Source of the DNA: Allolobophora icterica
Lineage: Eukaryota > Annelida > Clitellata > Crassiclitellata > Lumbricidae
Direction of reading: 5' to 3'
DNA length: 64,000 bases
NCBI GenBank assembly: GCA_963556255.1
Contig: OY744607.1
Span: forward strand, 43,292,666-43,356,665
Shown here in pieces: positions 34,059-43,566 of this stretch. Position numbers and translations under genes: made by a program. How positions within the stretch are numbered: position 1 is the first letter of the stretch; each line of letters opens with the position of its first letter. Below the pieces are notes generated by a model. That model had not been told where the DNA came from. It ran no database searches and was given only the letters and a program-made list of their open reading frames with translations.

Positions 34059-34803
34059 GGTCCATAGAGTAGTGGTAACATCACTGGCGTGAAGAGCAAG
34101 AGCTAGGTAGCGGCACAGTAGCCTATAAATAATTACACAGTACGTCGACTCCTCGCCGCTGCTGCAGTCAGAATGTGTGACATTATAAATAACTAAAGCC
34201 CCGCCCACTGTGACGACATTATAAATACCTAAGCCCCGCCCACTGTCGTCCGCCATCTTGAAAGAGACTGCTTACCATGCCGATACACCGGAAACAATCA
34301 CATCAAATATTTTTTAAACGTTACAACAACATTGAGGACTACACGCCGATACACCGGAATCCATCAAATAAAATATTTTTTAAACGTTACAACAACATTG
34401 AGGACTTCATTAGAATTAAGAATATTATTTTTAACGTTAATTTAAGCTTAAATCTATAATTCAAAAGATATATTTTTCAAGGTGGCGTCGTAATCACGTG
34501 ACCAGAAAAGCTTGTCAACAGCCAGCAATGAGAGTCGACGTACTGTGTAGTGTGTAATTATTTATACTGTGGTAGCGGGATCGCTTCCCGCAAACTCCCC
34601 AAATTTAGGTCCACTCAGTGACTCAGCCTTTCATTCGCGAGAAGGCGCGTTGTTAAAGTGAGATGTAGGACGTGATGGGCGCCTTTCATGCCTGCCTTGT
34701 ACAGTTAAATTCGACTCCTGTAGGCCTAATAACTTGTGATTTGTAATCATACTGCGTTATTGTCAGTTTGAAGATATTAAACGAAGATTAATATTATTAT
34801 TAG
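34059..34803 (+). mobile_element. tRNA-derived SINE copy 2, split by a DNA element
   Basis: Same head and body as 33681-33948. The element 34114-34570 is inserted between the A-box and B-box regions, so the head (34059-34113) and the rest (34571-34803) are separated. An ATT-rich tail is at 34790-34803. Confidence 0.78.
34114..34570. mobile_element. hAT-like MITE with ATAAATAATTACAC ends
   Basis: Ends CACAGTA...TATAAATAATTACAC and the complement of ACAGTATAAATAATTACAC. The 8-bp duplication GGTAGCGG is perfect (34106-34113, 34571-34578). Inside are a tandem pair of about 70-bp blocks (each with CGATACACCGGAA and TTTTTTAAACGTTACAAC) and a pair of CCCCGCCCACTGT words. Confidence 0.85.
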
Positions 34804-35350
34804 GGACCTAACTAATAATATTCTTTTGTTAGTCAAATAAGTAAATAATTTTTTAGTAGCTAAAAAGGTGCCGGAATGCCGTAGGGGCCTAGGCCTATAC
34901 GTTCCGGCGCGTTCCGGCTGAAAAAAGCAATGGGCAGTAGGCCTAGGCTATTTTTCTTTAATAATTTCGGCATTAGGCCCTATATTTTTCATTTTTAATC
35001 TTTTGATTCTTAATATTTATGCAAAATATGTCAGATCAGTTTCGACTCTCGCATTCTGAAGAATTCTTTGATTGCTTAAGTACTATAGGCCTATAGGCCC
35101 TAGCTGTCTTCAAATAGGTTTCTGTTTGAATCTGAAAGGTCATTTTGTTTGCATTTAGCCTATCGATGCCAAGGACGTACGATTTTAAATGAGAAGTGAA
35201 GTCAACAAGTTTACGGTTAGAGGTGCAATTCCGAAGAGGAATGACGAGCGCTTTGGTTGACCGACAGAGCGAGACAATGAATGCAGAAAACCGCATTACA
35301 CATCATCCGAATTGGTTTAGGCATGGCGTATAACCCGCGTATTCTATATG

Positions 35351-36686
35351 CAGTGTTGTATCAATTACATTGTAAATGTAATTCAATTATAATTGCAATT
35401 ACATGATTGTAAATGTAATTGAATTACAATTACAATTACTTGATTGTAGAAGTAATTGAATTACAATTACAATTTGATTGTAATTCAATTACCAATTACT
35501 TTTCAATTATTCCTTTAAATATTGCAAATGATTTAGAAAATGTTTTCGATAATTTTTAATATACTCTATTTTTACACTAAAACATCCAGTAGCAATATTA
35601 TTACAATACAATACGTGACGTCTACACACCAATCATAATTTCTTTCCTAAAATGAGATGAATATCATGACTTTAATTATTACTATCAACTTATACAAATG
35701 ACATGTGAATAGACCAATAAAATTCGATTACATAAATTAATTTAATCAGAGGCATGTCTACACTTACCCTTCTTGAAAACAAATGAAAATGCTCAGCTGC
35801 AGCTTAAGTTTAACTGTTTTTAAGTTTTAATAATTTATTTTGTAATACTCTGATCAAACTCTTCTTGATAATAAAACTAATAGTTTATTCTGTTGAAAGT
35901 GGTTGCATCCTGGCAGACTGCAAGATGATGGTAATGATAGTCATATACCCTTAGTGGGTCCAGGGCGTCTATCCCCCCTAGTCATTGGAGCAACGTCCCT
36001 TTTCCCCCTCTTCTTCCCCCCTTCCCGTTCCTCCCCCCTAAAATGGTGGCACACATACTGACAGATCTCCCCCCCCCCTATTTCTTGGATGGAGCATTTG
36101 CTCCAAGGTTTCTATGGTGTAGACGCCCCTGAGTGGGTCGACAGTCACTTATCACTGTGAGATGCTACACCTATGCTATTAGGCTATTAAGCAAAAGCTT
36201 GGAGGCGGTCAAGCGGACCACATGCCAGGAGCAAATCAGTAACATGCAGCAGGGGCATCTTCTTCCAGCCAGTGTCATGCTCTGTTATCAGAAGGCAGTA
36301 TCGGTATACAGTTAATAATGAGTGTGCAACTGTGCACTGACTACATGGATAGTCTGATCGCCTAGGGTCTATCAAAGTGTGTTGTAAAAGGGGTGTAAGG
36401 ATGGAATACTGTTGAAAATGATGCCATGCAGTCATGATGCAGAGCAGATTATTCAATTTAAAAAGGGGTGGGCGACAGGCTGGCATCTTGGTCGACTTTA
36501 TCAAAGTAATTCGTAATTTGCACTTGATTCAATTACAAATTACATCCAATATTGTAATTGAAATACAATTACAATTACTGGACTTAAAATGTAATTCAAT
36601 TACAATTACAATTACAGAACTTGTAATTCAATTACGTAATTCAATTACATGTAGCCTAGCTATTTCAATTACTGAACAACACGTGC
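35351..36686. mobile_element. hAT element with GTAATTGAATTACAATTAC subterminal arrays
   Basis: The left end CAGTGTTGTATCAATTAC matches, with a one-base insertion, the complement of the right end (CACGTGTTGTTCAG). The duplication is TCTATATG / TGTATATG (7 of 8; 35343-35350, 36687-36694). Both ends are arrays of self-complementary TAATTCAATTACAATTAC words. No transposase was recognised. It contains the MITE 35961-36131. Confidence 0.78.
35961..36131. mobile_element. hAT MITE, GGGGCGTCTA family copy 1
   Basis: Starts CAGGGCGTCTATCC and ends with the complement of CAGGGGCGTCTACACC. The duplication AGTGGGTC is perfect (35953-35960, 36132-36139). Copy 2 is at 56961-57130. Nested in 35351-36686. 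Confidence 0.93.
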
Positions 36687-36694
36687 TGTATATG

Positions 36695-37737
36695 TGGGTC
36701 ACGGTCGTAATCGGCGCTGTGGTTACACCAACATAAAACTTTTCGCAGTGGTTATAGATTTTCTACGTAAGGTGACAACCGGTCCTCAAGACTCAGCTGG
36801 TCATGAATCGTACTGATTCTAGAAAAACCTTTGCCACGGGTTGCAATTTATTCGTTTCAATCGCACAGAGGAGTGTATATTTGAGTATGTAGGAGGACGC
36901 ATATGGAGACTCAAGATATATGTAGTCATTTTCGTCGGATGATGAAATATTGCATACAACGAGCCCACGCCTTGTAAGCGCGGGTTTCTGTGGAATCCTT
37001 GTGTTTAGTTGTGTACTTTTGCCGTGCTTGTGGGTCGATGTAAAATTGTTTCGTTCGATCTAGGTGCACGTAGGTCTAAGAGAGAGATTTTCTTAACTAC
37101 CTTGATCGCTTGATTTTCTTGTTGCCAACGTTTTATTTAAGGAAATAGATTAACAGACGACTCGTGAATTGGACACTTGTGAAGTAGAAACTTCTGCACG
37201 CCTACGAATCGTTGACCCGTTTAAGTGTACGTATTAGCACGTGTTTGCTTAGATCGTATTGCTCTGACTCCTCTACCTTTTCTCCGCTTAAGGTAAGAAC
37301 CGTTACCATCTGTACCGGTTGAAATGATCGCCGAGTCTCGCTCGGGCACTGTGTAGTGTACAGATTATGGTAGCCAGACTGTCCTGACATAAATTTTTTT
37401 TAACTATAGTCACGATCTGTATAGTAAAGTGAGCAAAAAACCTTTGAGAGGCGCTACACGCTTTAGACGCAGCTGGCTATCCAGCCCAGTTATGTTGATT
37501 AGTTTTTGACGGAAAGAACATTTCGTATGAGAAAAAGATCATACCCCGCTGGTTCAGTTGTCTAAATTAATACTGAAGATAAATTCCCCGTACATTTTGC
37601 CCTGCATTTTGTCTTTGCGCAGACCTTATGAAAGGGTATATGGACCGTGGAGGCAGAATGATCTCCCACGGTTGCCAAAAGTGGGGGTTAACGTTCTTGA
37701 TATAAACGGGATGTTGATTTCCGAAAGTATCGTATCT
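36695..37737. other. stretch with a possible untranslated exon
   Basis: No coding exon recognised. A strong donor-like CTTAAG|GTAAGA lies at about 37288-37299 and could end a 5' untranslated exon of a plus-strand gene, but nothing links it to the SLC16 gene at 46.4 kb. A block at about 37655-37745 (AACGTTCTTGATATAAAC) is repeated at about 41895-41985. Confidence 0.3.
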
Positions 37738-38322
37738 AGTAATTTAAAAGGCGCCTCTTACAGTATAAACTATTCAGAGCCGCCCTTAGTGCACGAGCGC
37801 CAGTGCCGTTTTAAGGCATAGGCACGCGAGGCCCGGGCCTAGGGCCCCGCGCAGCGTGGGGGCCCCGCGGCGGCCCAGAAACAAAATAACAATATTATAA
37901 GTTCTGTTCTAACAAGTAACAATTCTGCAAAGTAAAGTAAGAACAATAACACATTTTTATTATTTTTTTTAAACAAATGTCTGCGGTCTGCATTTTTAGT
38001 TAAATATAATTATTGGCAATAAAATCAGAGCGCTATAGAAATAAATCAATAATTTTAACGCATGGCGACGATGGCGCACAACTTGCTGTAGGCTATTGGC
38101 TATTATGTTTGTTTTCATTTGTCTGCTTTTTCACAACGCTATTCAAGGAATTTTTATGTCTTGGTAAGTTAATATTAATTTTTAATATTAAATCTCTCTG
38201 TCCTATAATCTAGTCATTTTATAAATTGTTTTAAACTTTAAATTATAAAAAGGGCAAAAAGCGTATCAAATTTCGCACAGTTAATAGGATAAATAGAATG
38301 ATGTTGGCGTGTCGACGCTCGG

Positions 38323-38383
38323 CAGGGGCGGATCCAGGATTTCTGGTTAGGGGGGCGTAAATACTACCAATCCAATCCCGTAA

Positions 38384-38452
<69 letters not shown>

Positions 38453-40022
38453 TAGATCACGCAAAACTATAATGATCCTTTTTATAGAAAATGTTATGGA
38501 ACTTTAAAAAAGTATATAGTTTCTCATATAAAACAACTGGTCTCCACTGAAGGTTAACAGTGAAACGATTATAAATCAGTTATCGGTTTTGATCATGCAA
38601 CCCTTGATCCAAAAAGAAAATAATTAAGTGTCACATGCCAGTGGATTAAGCAGTGTCATTCTCCTTGGATGCTTTCTGGCGTAGGCATTGATAATGTCAT
38701 CAATGTCTAACTTGATGTCCTTGTGGACAAACAATAAAATGAGTGCATTAAATCTGTCCTCGTTCATTGTACTTCGGAAACACGACTTCACAAATCGCAG
38801 ACTAGAATTTGCTCGTTCAACACTGCAAGCCGTGACAGAAGTGAGCAGCAAAATGTGAATTATTGTGGTAATATTTGGATACATAATACGACAGGAGCGG
38901 CTGTCAGCGAGGGTGTCCGACAGGGTGCTTGGTGTGCTGTCAGCGTTTCTCCACATCTGCTGCCAAAGCTTTAACTCTTGATGAAACGAATCCGGCGAAG
39001 GCAGATCATCATGATAGTAATGAAGTATACCATCATCAGTGAGTGCGTCGATGTTTGAAACATTAGATGGAATGAGACTTAGACCACGAATTGCTTGTTT
39101 CGCAAGATCTCCAAATCGTAGGCTAAACTGCTGAAGTAGACTGTCCAGAAATGGAAGATAAATGTTTCGTTTGAAATGTTCATCTGGCGTTGCAGCGGGT
39201 GTGTTGCTTCGGTGAATCTGTTTTGAGCATATTCTTGGTGCAGTAATTGGTCCAGCGCCAGCTGTCTCTGCCATTTTAGTAGCTTTCTGGAAAACATGCT
39301 CCCATTCGCTGTCATCCTGTCGGGCATTGTTTAGTGCTGCTCTAACACTCGTCACCATTTCATATCCTTGGATCACGTCTAAAGTTGAGCCTTGCAACTT
39401 TGCGCTGAGTCCTTTGACGTAGCCAAAGAAATGGCGAACGATATGAAAGCTTACGATAAATGCATGATCTGTAATGCTCTTCAAAAGTCCGTAAGCAGCA
39501 GTGCTCGTCTTACTGTCCCAATCTGCTTCAATGGATCCGATTGCGTCTAAGCAGGCAACAATCGGTTCGTACAGCTCCATGAAATTTGACAGAGTTGTGT
39601 GCTTTTCAATCGTCTCACAGAAAATTCCGACCTTTCGTTTAACAATTTTTTCATTCTCACTGCATTTGCTTTGGTTTGCATCAAGTACTGCCTCTTCTAG
39701 ACGTCGGCTGCGCTTTGGCGGACCACTCGACATATTTTTAAATTGACCAATTTCTATTTACGTAAATTTTGTCTGTACATGAACTTTGTGAATGACGTCA
39801 CGGCAAAAGTCATTGGTCACGTGGGCAACGTCTGCTAGCAACTCAGGTAAGTAGGTAAGAGAGCTCCGGTAAGAGAGCTCCATTCTGCCGGTCCAGCTAC
39901 TTCAAACATCCTATTCCCAAATTGCAGTTATATTAGTTTTAGGTCAGTTTAGTTTGAGAACATTTGCTGCAGGTTTAGGGGGGGCGTACGCCGGCTCCGC
40001 CCCCCCTCTAAATCCGCGCCTG
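38323..40022 (-). mobile_element. 1.7-kb hAT element with intact partial transposase ORF
   Basis: Ends CAGGGGCGGATCCAGG and the complement of CAGGCGCGGATTTAGA, both followed by G-runs. The only flanking duplication is 5 bp, CTCGG (38318-38322, 40023-40027). Some hAT groups make 5-bp duplications, and the other hATs here make 8. It contains the 369-codon ORF 38624-39733 (minus) and a 50-bp (TA)n tract at 38390-38447. Confidence 0.8.
38624..39733 (-). CDS. hAT transposase C-terminal part (P52rIPK/THAP12-like), 369 codons, uninterrupted
   Basis: Starts ATG at 39733 and ends TGA near 38624. Residues about 45-330 align by eye with the C-terminal half of P52rIPK-like hAT transposases. Seen in order are FCETIEKHTTLSNFMELYEP, a helical insertion-domain region (SDTLADSRS follows), and the dimerisation block PNITTIIHILLLTSVTACSV then ERANSSLRFVKSCFRSTM. 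The usual N-terminal zinc finger and the first catalytic acidic residues are absent. Compared with the common FCETRWVEKH motif, a few residues are missing at the ET-IEKH junction. At 369 codons it is about half the usual length. An upstream exon in 39734-40022 is possible but not seen. The ORF has no stops or frameshifts, unlike all other transposase fragments in the window. The function is unknown: either a recently truncated transposase or a retained DNA-binding/dimerising protein. Confidence 0.75.
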   Translation of the reverse strand: MSSGPPKRSRRLEEAVLDANQSKCSENEKIVKRKVGIFCETIEKHTTLSNFMELYEPIVACLDAIGSIEADWDSKTSTAAYGLLKSITDHAFIVSFHIVRHFFGYVKGLSAKLQGSTLDVIQGYEMVTSVRAALNNARQDDSEWEHVFQKATKMAETAGAGPITAPRICSKQIHRSNTPAATPDEHFKRNIYLPFLDSLLQQFSLRFGDLAKQAIRGLSLIPSNVSNIDALTDDGILHYYHDDLPSPDSFHQELKLWQQMWRNADSTPSTLSDTLADSRSCRIMYPNITTIIHILLLTSVTACSVERANSSLRFVKSCFRSTMNEDRFNALILLFVHKDIKLDIDDIINAYARKHPRRMTLLNPLACDT

Positions 40023-40260
40023 CTCGGTACTGAGTCGGTAGTGAACTTGGCAAACTTATTTAACTTAACAAAATCACTTCATTTCCACCTCCAATGTATA
40101 AGGTTGAGGTTTTTTGATAGTTTCTACTCTTTTTGTTATGCAGATTAAGATTCTGATTGTCAATTATCACCGTCGTTCACGGTAAACCGATTTGCAACTT
40201 TTGGCCAATTATCACTAGGCCTACGATCAATTAAACGAAATATCAGACAACCCATCCAAA

Positions 40261-41090
40261 ATGCGTAGAAATTATATGAGTGGTGCCGCGAACAGAAAAA
40301 AGGAAGCAACTGCAAACATCCAAAAGTATCTTCTTTTTTTCAAAGTCAGAAAACACAATCATGATCGCAGTCCGACATTGTTGAGACGTAAGATACTCTT
40401 ACGTTGTCTTACTCGTCTACTGATGTCATTGTTTGCGATAAAGATGAACAGTTATTGTCGCTGCAAGATGATGGTCTACCAGTACAGATGTTGTCACAAC
40501 CCCAAAATTCGAAGCCTATTTCGCAAGATGTAAGCCCTACGGAGTCAGCGGACTATCCAACTGATGCAGCCTTATGGAGTCCAATCAATCAATTAATCAT
40601 GGAATTTATATAGCGCCTCTTCAAGGGCTCTACTCAGAGTCCAATCACGGAGGAATTGCGATCTTATTGGATTCGTAAAGGTCCTGCTAGTTGCCAGCAT
40701 AAAGAGTCTGACTTTAGTACGACTCAACGCGTGTATCGAACGGGAGATAAGTTGCATAGACGTTGCTTAACTGATTCCTGTTTCCGTCGTGAACTGCGAA
40801 ATGGTGAATCAGTTTGTCGCGAGTGGCTGCTCTTTTCTCCATCGCAGAAGTCTGTGTATTGCTTTGTCTGTCGCTTGTTTTCAACAACAACGATGGGTCA
40901 TCAATCTTTCTGTCAATGATGGTGACAAACTGTACGGGTGAACGTTCTTTCTCAAAACTTAAATTAATCAAGAACGAGCTTCGCAGCCGTATGATGTCAT
41001 GAGCATAGAATCAGATGTGTTGGAGTCTTTGAATTTCGATGATATTATAAAAGACTTTGCTCAGAGCAAAACACGAAAGCGATGTTTGTA
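40261..41090 (+). pseudogene. internally deleted hAT transposase (TTF/ZMYM1-like)
   Basis: The N-terminal part (GAANRKKEATANIQKYLLFF) is followed, after a frameshift, by DVIVCDKDEQLLSLQDDG. The TTF-type zinc finger comes next (YWIRKGPASCQH, CREWLLFSPSQKSVYCFVCR). It then jumps at about 40910 directly to the hAT dimerisation block (GERSFSKLKLIKNELRSRM) and the tail SIESDVLESLNFDDII...TRKRCL with TAA near 41090. The whole central catalytic region is missing and a retroposon end (40588-40636) interrupts the first part. This is the decayed transposase of the host element 37801-41444. Confidence 0.85.
40588..40636 (-). mobile_element. 49-bp truncated retroposon tail with target-site duplication
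   Basis: The inserted sequence contains AATTTATATAGCGCCTCTTC, the complement of the LINE 3' UTR end. The 11-bp duplication GAGTCCAATCA flanks it (40577-40587, 40637-40647). Removing the insert and one repeat (60 bp) restores the transposase reading frame, so it inserted after the hAT did. Confidence 0.85.
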
Positions 41091-41835
41091 AGAAACTGTC
41101 GTTGCAAAGTCACAATCCATGTATAGCATGTACTCATTATAATCACACTTTCCGTTTGTATAACAAATAAACAATGGAAACTGTAAAGTATGTTAAACTA
41201 AACTTTTATTTTACACTTGTAGTAGCCTACAAAGATTGATGTGTTAGCTGTGTTATTATGAGTTTAGTAACAGTATACTATATTAACAAATTTAACAAAA
41301 TGACACATATGCACGTACAATGCACTAATGCAATACACTGTATCTGAGACTGAGATATTGAGATGGAAATCGGATTACGTTTAAGGTTATTTAGGGTTTG
41401 TGCGGGTTGTGCCTAGGGCCCCCAAACTCCTTAAAACGGCTCTGACGAGCGCTGTGGAAACAAACGTCTTGAGCAAGTGAGTAGATGTTGGGGAGATTCC
41501 CATCATCAGTTTAGTTCGTAATCGAGAGGGAAGACCATTCCAGGCAGAGGGACCTGTTGCAGCAAAAGCTCGACATTGGGCCACAGTGGTCCTAGTACGA
41601 GGGACAAAGAGATCAAGATGGCCAGTAGACCGCAAAGGACGAGCAGAAGTTGCAGAGAGAGGTTGCCACATAAGGTCAGAGAGGTATTTAGGGGCAAGCC
41701 GTAGCTGGGATTTGGAAACCAGAAGGAGGATCTTATGCTGGATACACGAAGTAATCGGGAGCCAGTGTGAGACTTCAATCATATATGTGGAGATATGAGC
41801 AAAGCGAGGAAGACGTGCTATGAGCCTAGCATGTT

Positions 41836-42420
41836 TAATTTATGTATCGTGTATGTTATCGAAAACATATGTTACCTCGGGAGTAATTTCCGATACAATC
41901 TCCCACTGTTGCTAGAAATTGGGTGGGGGGTAACGTTCTGGATATAAACTAGGGGTTGTTGATTATCGATAAGATATTTAATTTATGTATCGTGTATGTC
42001 AGTGGTGTACAACATCCGGCCTGCGGCGAGTGGTCATGTGGCCCACAATGTCCAACAGGAAAAGCAACTATTTTAGAGCCAGCACTGATATTAAGTCTTT
42101 TGCACTGTGGTCATTGGAAAAAACTATCAGTATTGTAGTAATACAGAAGTACCATGAGTTCCCTTTCCCTAAAACTCTTAATGTTTACTTTTATGTGTGT
42201 TTTATTGCACACGTCATCTACATATATTTTGGCATGCATTTATCTGAACTAAGGACAGTCATCACACTTGTTTGGCCCCCAAAGGGTTTAAGAAATTGTT
42301 TAGTGATCCTGACCGAAAAAGGTTGTGCACCACTGATGTATGTTATCTAAAACACTTGTTATCTGGGAGTAATTTAAAGTTCTCAGTGACCTGTGAGCCT
42401 TTTATATATATAAGTTGGCC
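41836..42420. repeat. diverged duplicated segment, split by a MITE
   Basis: TTTAATTTATGTATCGTGTATGT-type sequence followed by a ...CTTGTTATCTGGGAGTAATTT-type sequence occurs twice, at about 41835-41895 and at 41975-42375 around the MITE 42000-42335. The AACGTTCTGGATATAAAC block between them also occurs near 37690, on the other side of the LINE/hAT complex. Confidence 0.55.
42000..42335. mobile_element. hAT MITE, CAGTGGTGYACAAC ends
   Basis: Starts CAGTGGTGTACAACATC and ends with the complement of CAGTGGTGCACAACC. The duplication is GTGTATGT / ATGTATGT (7 of 8; 41992-41999, 42336-42343). Subterminal CGGCCTGCGG and GGCCCAC are typical of Charlie-type MITEs. ORFs across it have no support. Confidence 0.9.
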
Positions 42421-42785
42421 AGAGTGGGGTTTGTTTTCCTATTCCAGACGCCACTGTATGGAGGGTCCCAATCATGGCCTCGTTGTGCGGTTGGGTGAAC
42501 TTGAAAAATGTATTTGCATTCGTTCGTTTCAGCCTGTTTGCCACCTAAGTAAATTAGTTTAAGCCTGTGTTAAGCTTTTTAAGCCGTTAGTTTAAAAGAG
42601 CAGCTGTTTACGGTATATTTAAATTGACGTTGAATAAAGTACGAACCGAATGTGAGTTTGCATGTGCGCCGTTTGGAAACAGTGATGTGATTGGTCATTA
42701 CTATTCTTTATTTGGAAGCGTCCAATGAGAGGAGTGTAACATGGAAATGTTGACATGATGACATTTCTGTTATATTATATTACTA

Positions 42786-43566
42786 GCTGGTTTACCCGGC
42801 GTTGCCCGGGGTTATAAGTTTCATTCCCTGTAGCGAATAAGCAACAAATTTAGGTATAAGTTTAAATCCGTGTAGCGAATAAGGAAGGAATTTAGGCGAC
42901 CTGTGGGGGAGACTGCTTCGTAGTCTTGTGTACGCCTTCTGGCGTACAGCGGAGACTGCTTCGCAGTCTTGTAGTGTTGTAGACGCCTTCTTCCATACAG
43001 CGGAGATTGCTTCGCAGTCTTGTATACGCCTTGTCGCATCTTGCGACCTCTGCCGTGGACTGACTGCTTCGCAGTCGCCCTGTGGCGACGACTGCTCTCC
43101 CGTGGACTGACTGCTTCGCAGTCGAAGAGGGTGAACCCGGGGTTGGCGGGTTAAAGAAAACGCCAGAAATGTAGCCGTCACTGCCCTTAGTAAAGCAGAG
43201 TCTTTGAACATACAATTTTTCTGTAAAACGTGAATATAGTTCGAATCGATCGTAATTAAATTTTGTGCGAAAGTAAACAACGTCGTTATGCGCATTATTA
43301 ATGACGTTGGGGAATACCGGCGCCATAAATAGAACCGCTTGGCAGTGGAAGAGGCGAGCTGGGGCGTGATGGACGGTCGGTTGGGTAGAGTTTTTGGTGA
43401 TTTTCACCATGTTAGCGGTGAAAAGGGGTACGTGAACCCCTCCACTGGGTGTCCGATGCCGAGGCCGACACAGTAGTGAAGGTTTCAAGTGAAAAGGTGC
43501 AAAATTGTAGAAGTTAAGCCCGTTCAAACAGACAGACAGACAGAATTCTCGCTTTATTTATATAGA
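42786..43566. mobile_element. retroposon-like repeat, GCTGGTTTACCCGGCGTTGCC to TTTATATAGATTA
   Basis: The left end TTTACCCGGCGTTGCCCGGG and the right end ACAGACAGACAGAATTCTCGC then TTTATTTATATAGATTA are a pair seen widely in invertebrate genomes. I recognise the ends but do not know the class for certain. The interior has five copies of the hairpin word GACTGCTTCGCAGTC or a variant at about 42910, 42956, 43006, 43061 and 43109. Minus-strand ORFs through it mirror these repeats and are not treated as genes. Confidence 0.6.

Larger units (their letters stand above)
33611..34932. mobile_element. hAT MITE, GTTCCGGAAC family copy 2, carrying two SINEs
   Basis: Starts CAGAGCTTCTTTCTAG and ends with the complement of CATTGCTTTTTTCAGCC. 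The duplication is GGCAGTAT / GGCAGTAG (7 of 8; 33603-33610, 34933-34940). Alignment to 27721-27993 shows two SINE insertions, at about 33681-33948 and 34059-34803, which account for its larger size. Confidence 0.87.
37801..41444 (+). mobile_element. 3.6-kb hAT element with ZMYM1/TTF-type transposase remnant
   Basis: Ends CAGTGCCGTTTTAAGG and the complement of CAGAGCCGTTTTAAGG. The 8-bp duplication ACGAGCGC is perfect (37793-37800, 41445-41452). Its own transposase is the plus-strand pseudogene at 40261-41090. It contains a second hAT (38323-40022). Inserted in a LINE. Confidence 0.93.
37738..41835 (-). mobile_element. LINE 3' end (minus), split by a 3.6-kb hAT
   Basis: The coding part is at 41445-41835 on the minus strand, with motifs ARLIARLPRFAHIS, SHWLPITSCIQHK and AATGPSAWNGLPSRLR. 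The 3' UTR part (complement of TAAGAGGCGCCTTTTAAATTAC) is at 37738-37800. The two are separated by the hAT 37801-41444 with its 8-bp duplication. 5'-truncated. Confidence 0.8.

Noticed and set aside
40714..40971. Minus-strand ORF of 85 codons
   Set aside because: Antisense to the TTF zinc finger of the decayed hAT transposase, with no motif of its own.
42792..43527. Minus-strand ORFs of 167 and 211 codons
   Set aside because: They run through the hairpin-word retroposon, overlap each other in different frames and show repeat-derived peptides only.
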